A DNA stretch of 44,009 nt. It comes from an uncultured Paracoccaceae bacterium (GTDB taxonomy: Bacteria > Pseudomonadota > Alphaproteobacteria > Rhodobacterales > Rhodobacteraceae). A program made the position numbers and the translations under genes. The number at the start of each line of letters is the position of its first letter. Position 1 is the first letter of the stretch. The stretch lies in assembly GCA_937146765.1 (NCBI GenBank), contig CAKZRP010000069.1:1-44009 (forward strand), given 5' to 3'. Below are positions 43,850 to 44,009 of this stretch, piece after piece. Below the pieces are notes generated by a model that saw only the letters and a list, made by a program, of their open reading frames with translations, was not told the DNA's origin and searched no databases.

Positions 43850-44009
43850 GCGTGTGGCGTTATTTTGGGTCGAAGGCGAGAGCCTACTTTGTTAGCGCAT
43901 GAGAGGCTCTTAATTCTTGATGCCTCCAACTTGGTCCCGGAACGGGCAAGAGCCACACAGCCACAGCAATCGGCGTCCAAGCCATCGAACATCACCGGCG
44001 TAAGGTGCG
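43850..44009 (+). pseudogene. Decayed istB (IS21-family helper ATPase) fragment
   Basis: From about 43940 to the right edge the + strand reads PGTGKSHTATAIGVQAIEHH and continues RRKVR, which is the Walker A region of IstB, the helper ATPase of IS21-type elements. The usual residues between NLV and PGTGKS are missing. Upstream, the expected reading carries in-frame stops (TAG and TAA) and a frame slip around 43890-43925. The remnant runs off the window edge, so its 3' part is unseen. Confidence 0.65.

Noticed and set aside
43759..43995. 78-codon - strand frame at the right edge
   Set aside because: It lies antisense to the istB fragment, which explains the sequence better.
35962..44009. CRISPR array or attachment-site direct repeat in the island
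   Set aside because: No regularly spaced repeats, and no second copy of the tRNA 3' end seen by eye within the window.

Overview
The window looks like a chromosome segment of a marine Rhodobacteraceae (Roseobacter-group) alphaproteobacterium. The evidence is the high-GC coding style, a CcrM-type GANTC methyltransferase, a leuS-lptE-holA operon, a DUF2125 secreted protein, a DciA-type DUF721 protein, a TRAP transporter and a saccharopine-type lysine catabolic pair. The genus is an inference; no rRNA is present to fix it.

Positions 1-21,243 are mostly housekeeping. leuS (cut by the left edge), lptE and holA overlap in one operon. Next come a GST, a YhiN-type flavoprotein, a mini HNH protein, an enoyl-CoA hydratase/SDR pair, a secreted DUF2125 protein, and a four-gene run pmbA / IMPase-family phosphatase / WaaA-like glycosyltransferase / lpxK joined by overlapping stops and starts. 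A DciA-like plus DsbA-like pair diverges from mutY. Then follow an AlkB-type monooxygenase, a six-TM adenylate cyclase, ccrM, rnhB and small secreted proteins.

Positions 21,215-35,749 are rich in signalling and transport. They hold a membrane-anchored winged-helix-like protein, a DUF427-cyclase fusion, an aminoadipate-semialdehyde/saccharopine dehydrogenase pair with its Lrp-type regulator, a hybrid-free histidine kinase, a GGDEF-EAL protein, and a DctP-DctQ-DctM TRAP operon that converges on a LacI-type regulator across a shared bidirectional terminator.

At 35,885 a tRNA-Arg(CCT) marks an abrupt change. Everything to its right (35,962-44,009) is an accessory island. It contains a truncated IS3-family element, a fragment of a type I restriction HsdM gene, small orphan genes, a complete IS5-family (IS427-like) element sitting exactly on the stop codon of an orphan TniQ gene, long stretches without convincing genes, and an AT-rich two-gene operon. 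That operon encodes a membrane protein and a MinD/ParA-like ATPase with its own C-terminal membrane segments. A decayed istB (IS21) fragment lies at the right edge. The membrane protein/ATPase pair is the best candidate here for an undescribed system, possibly defence-related, but its function cannot be read from the sequence.
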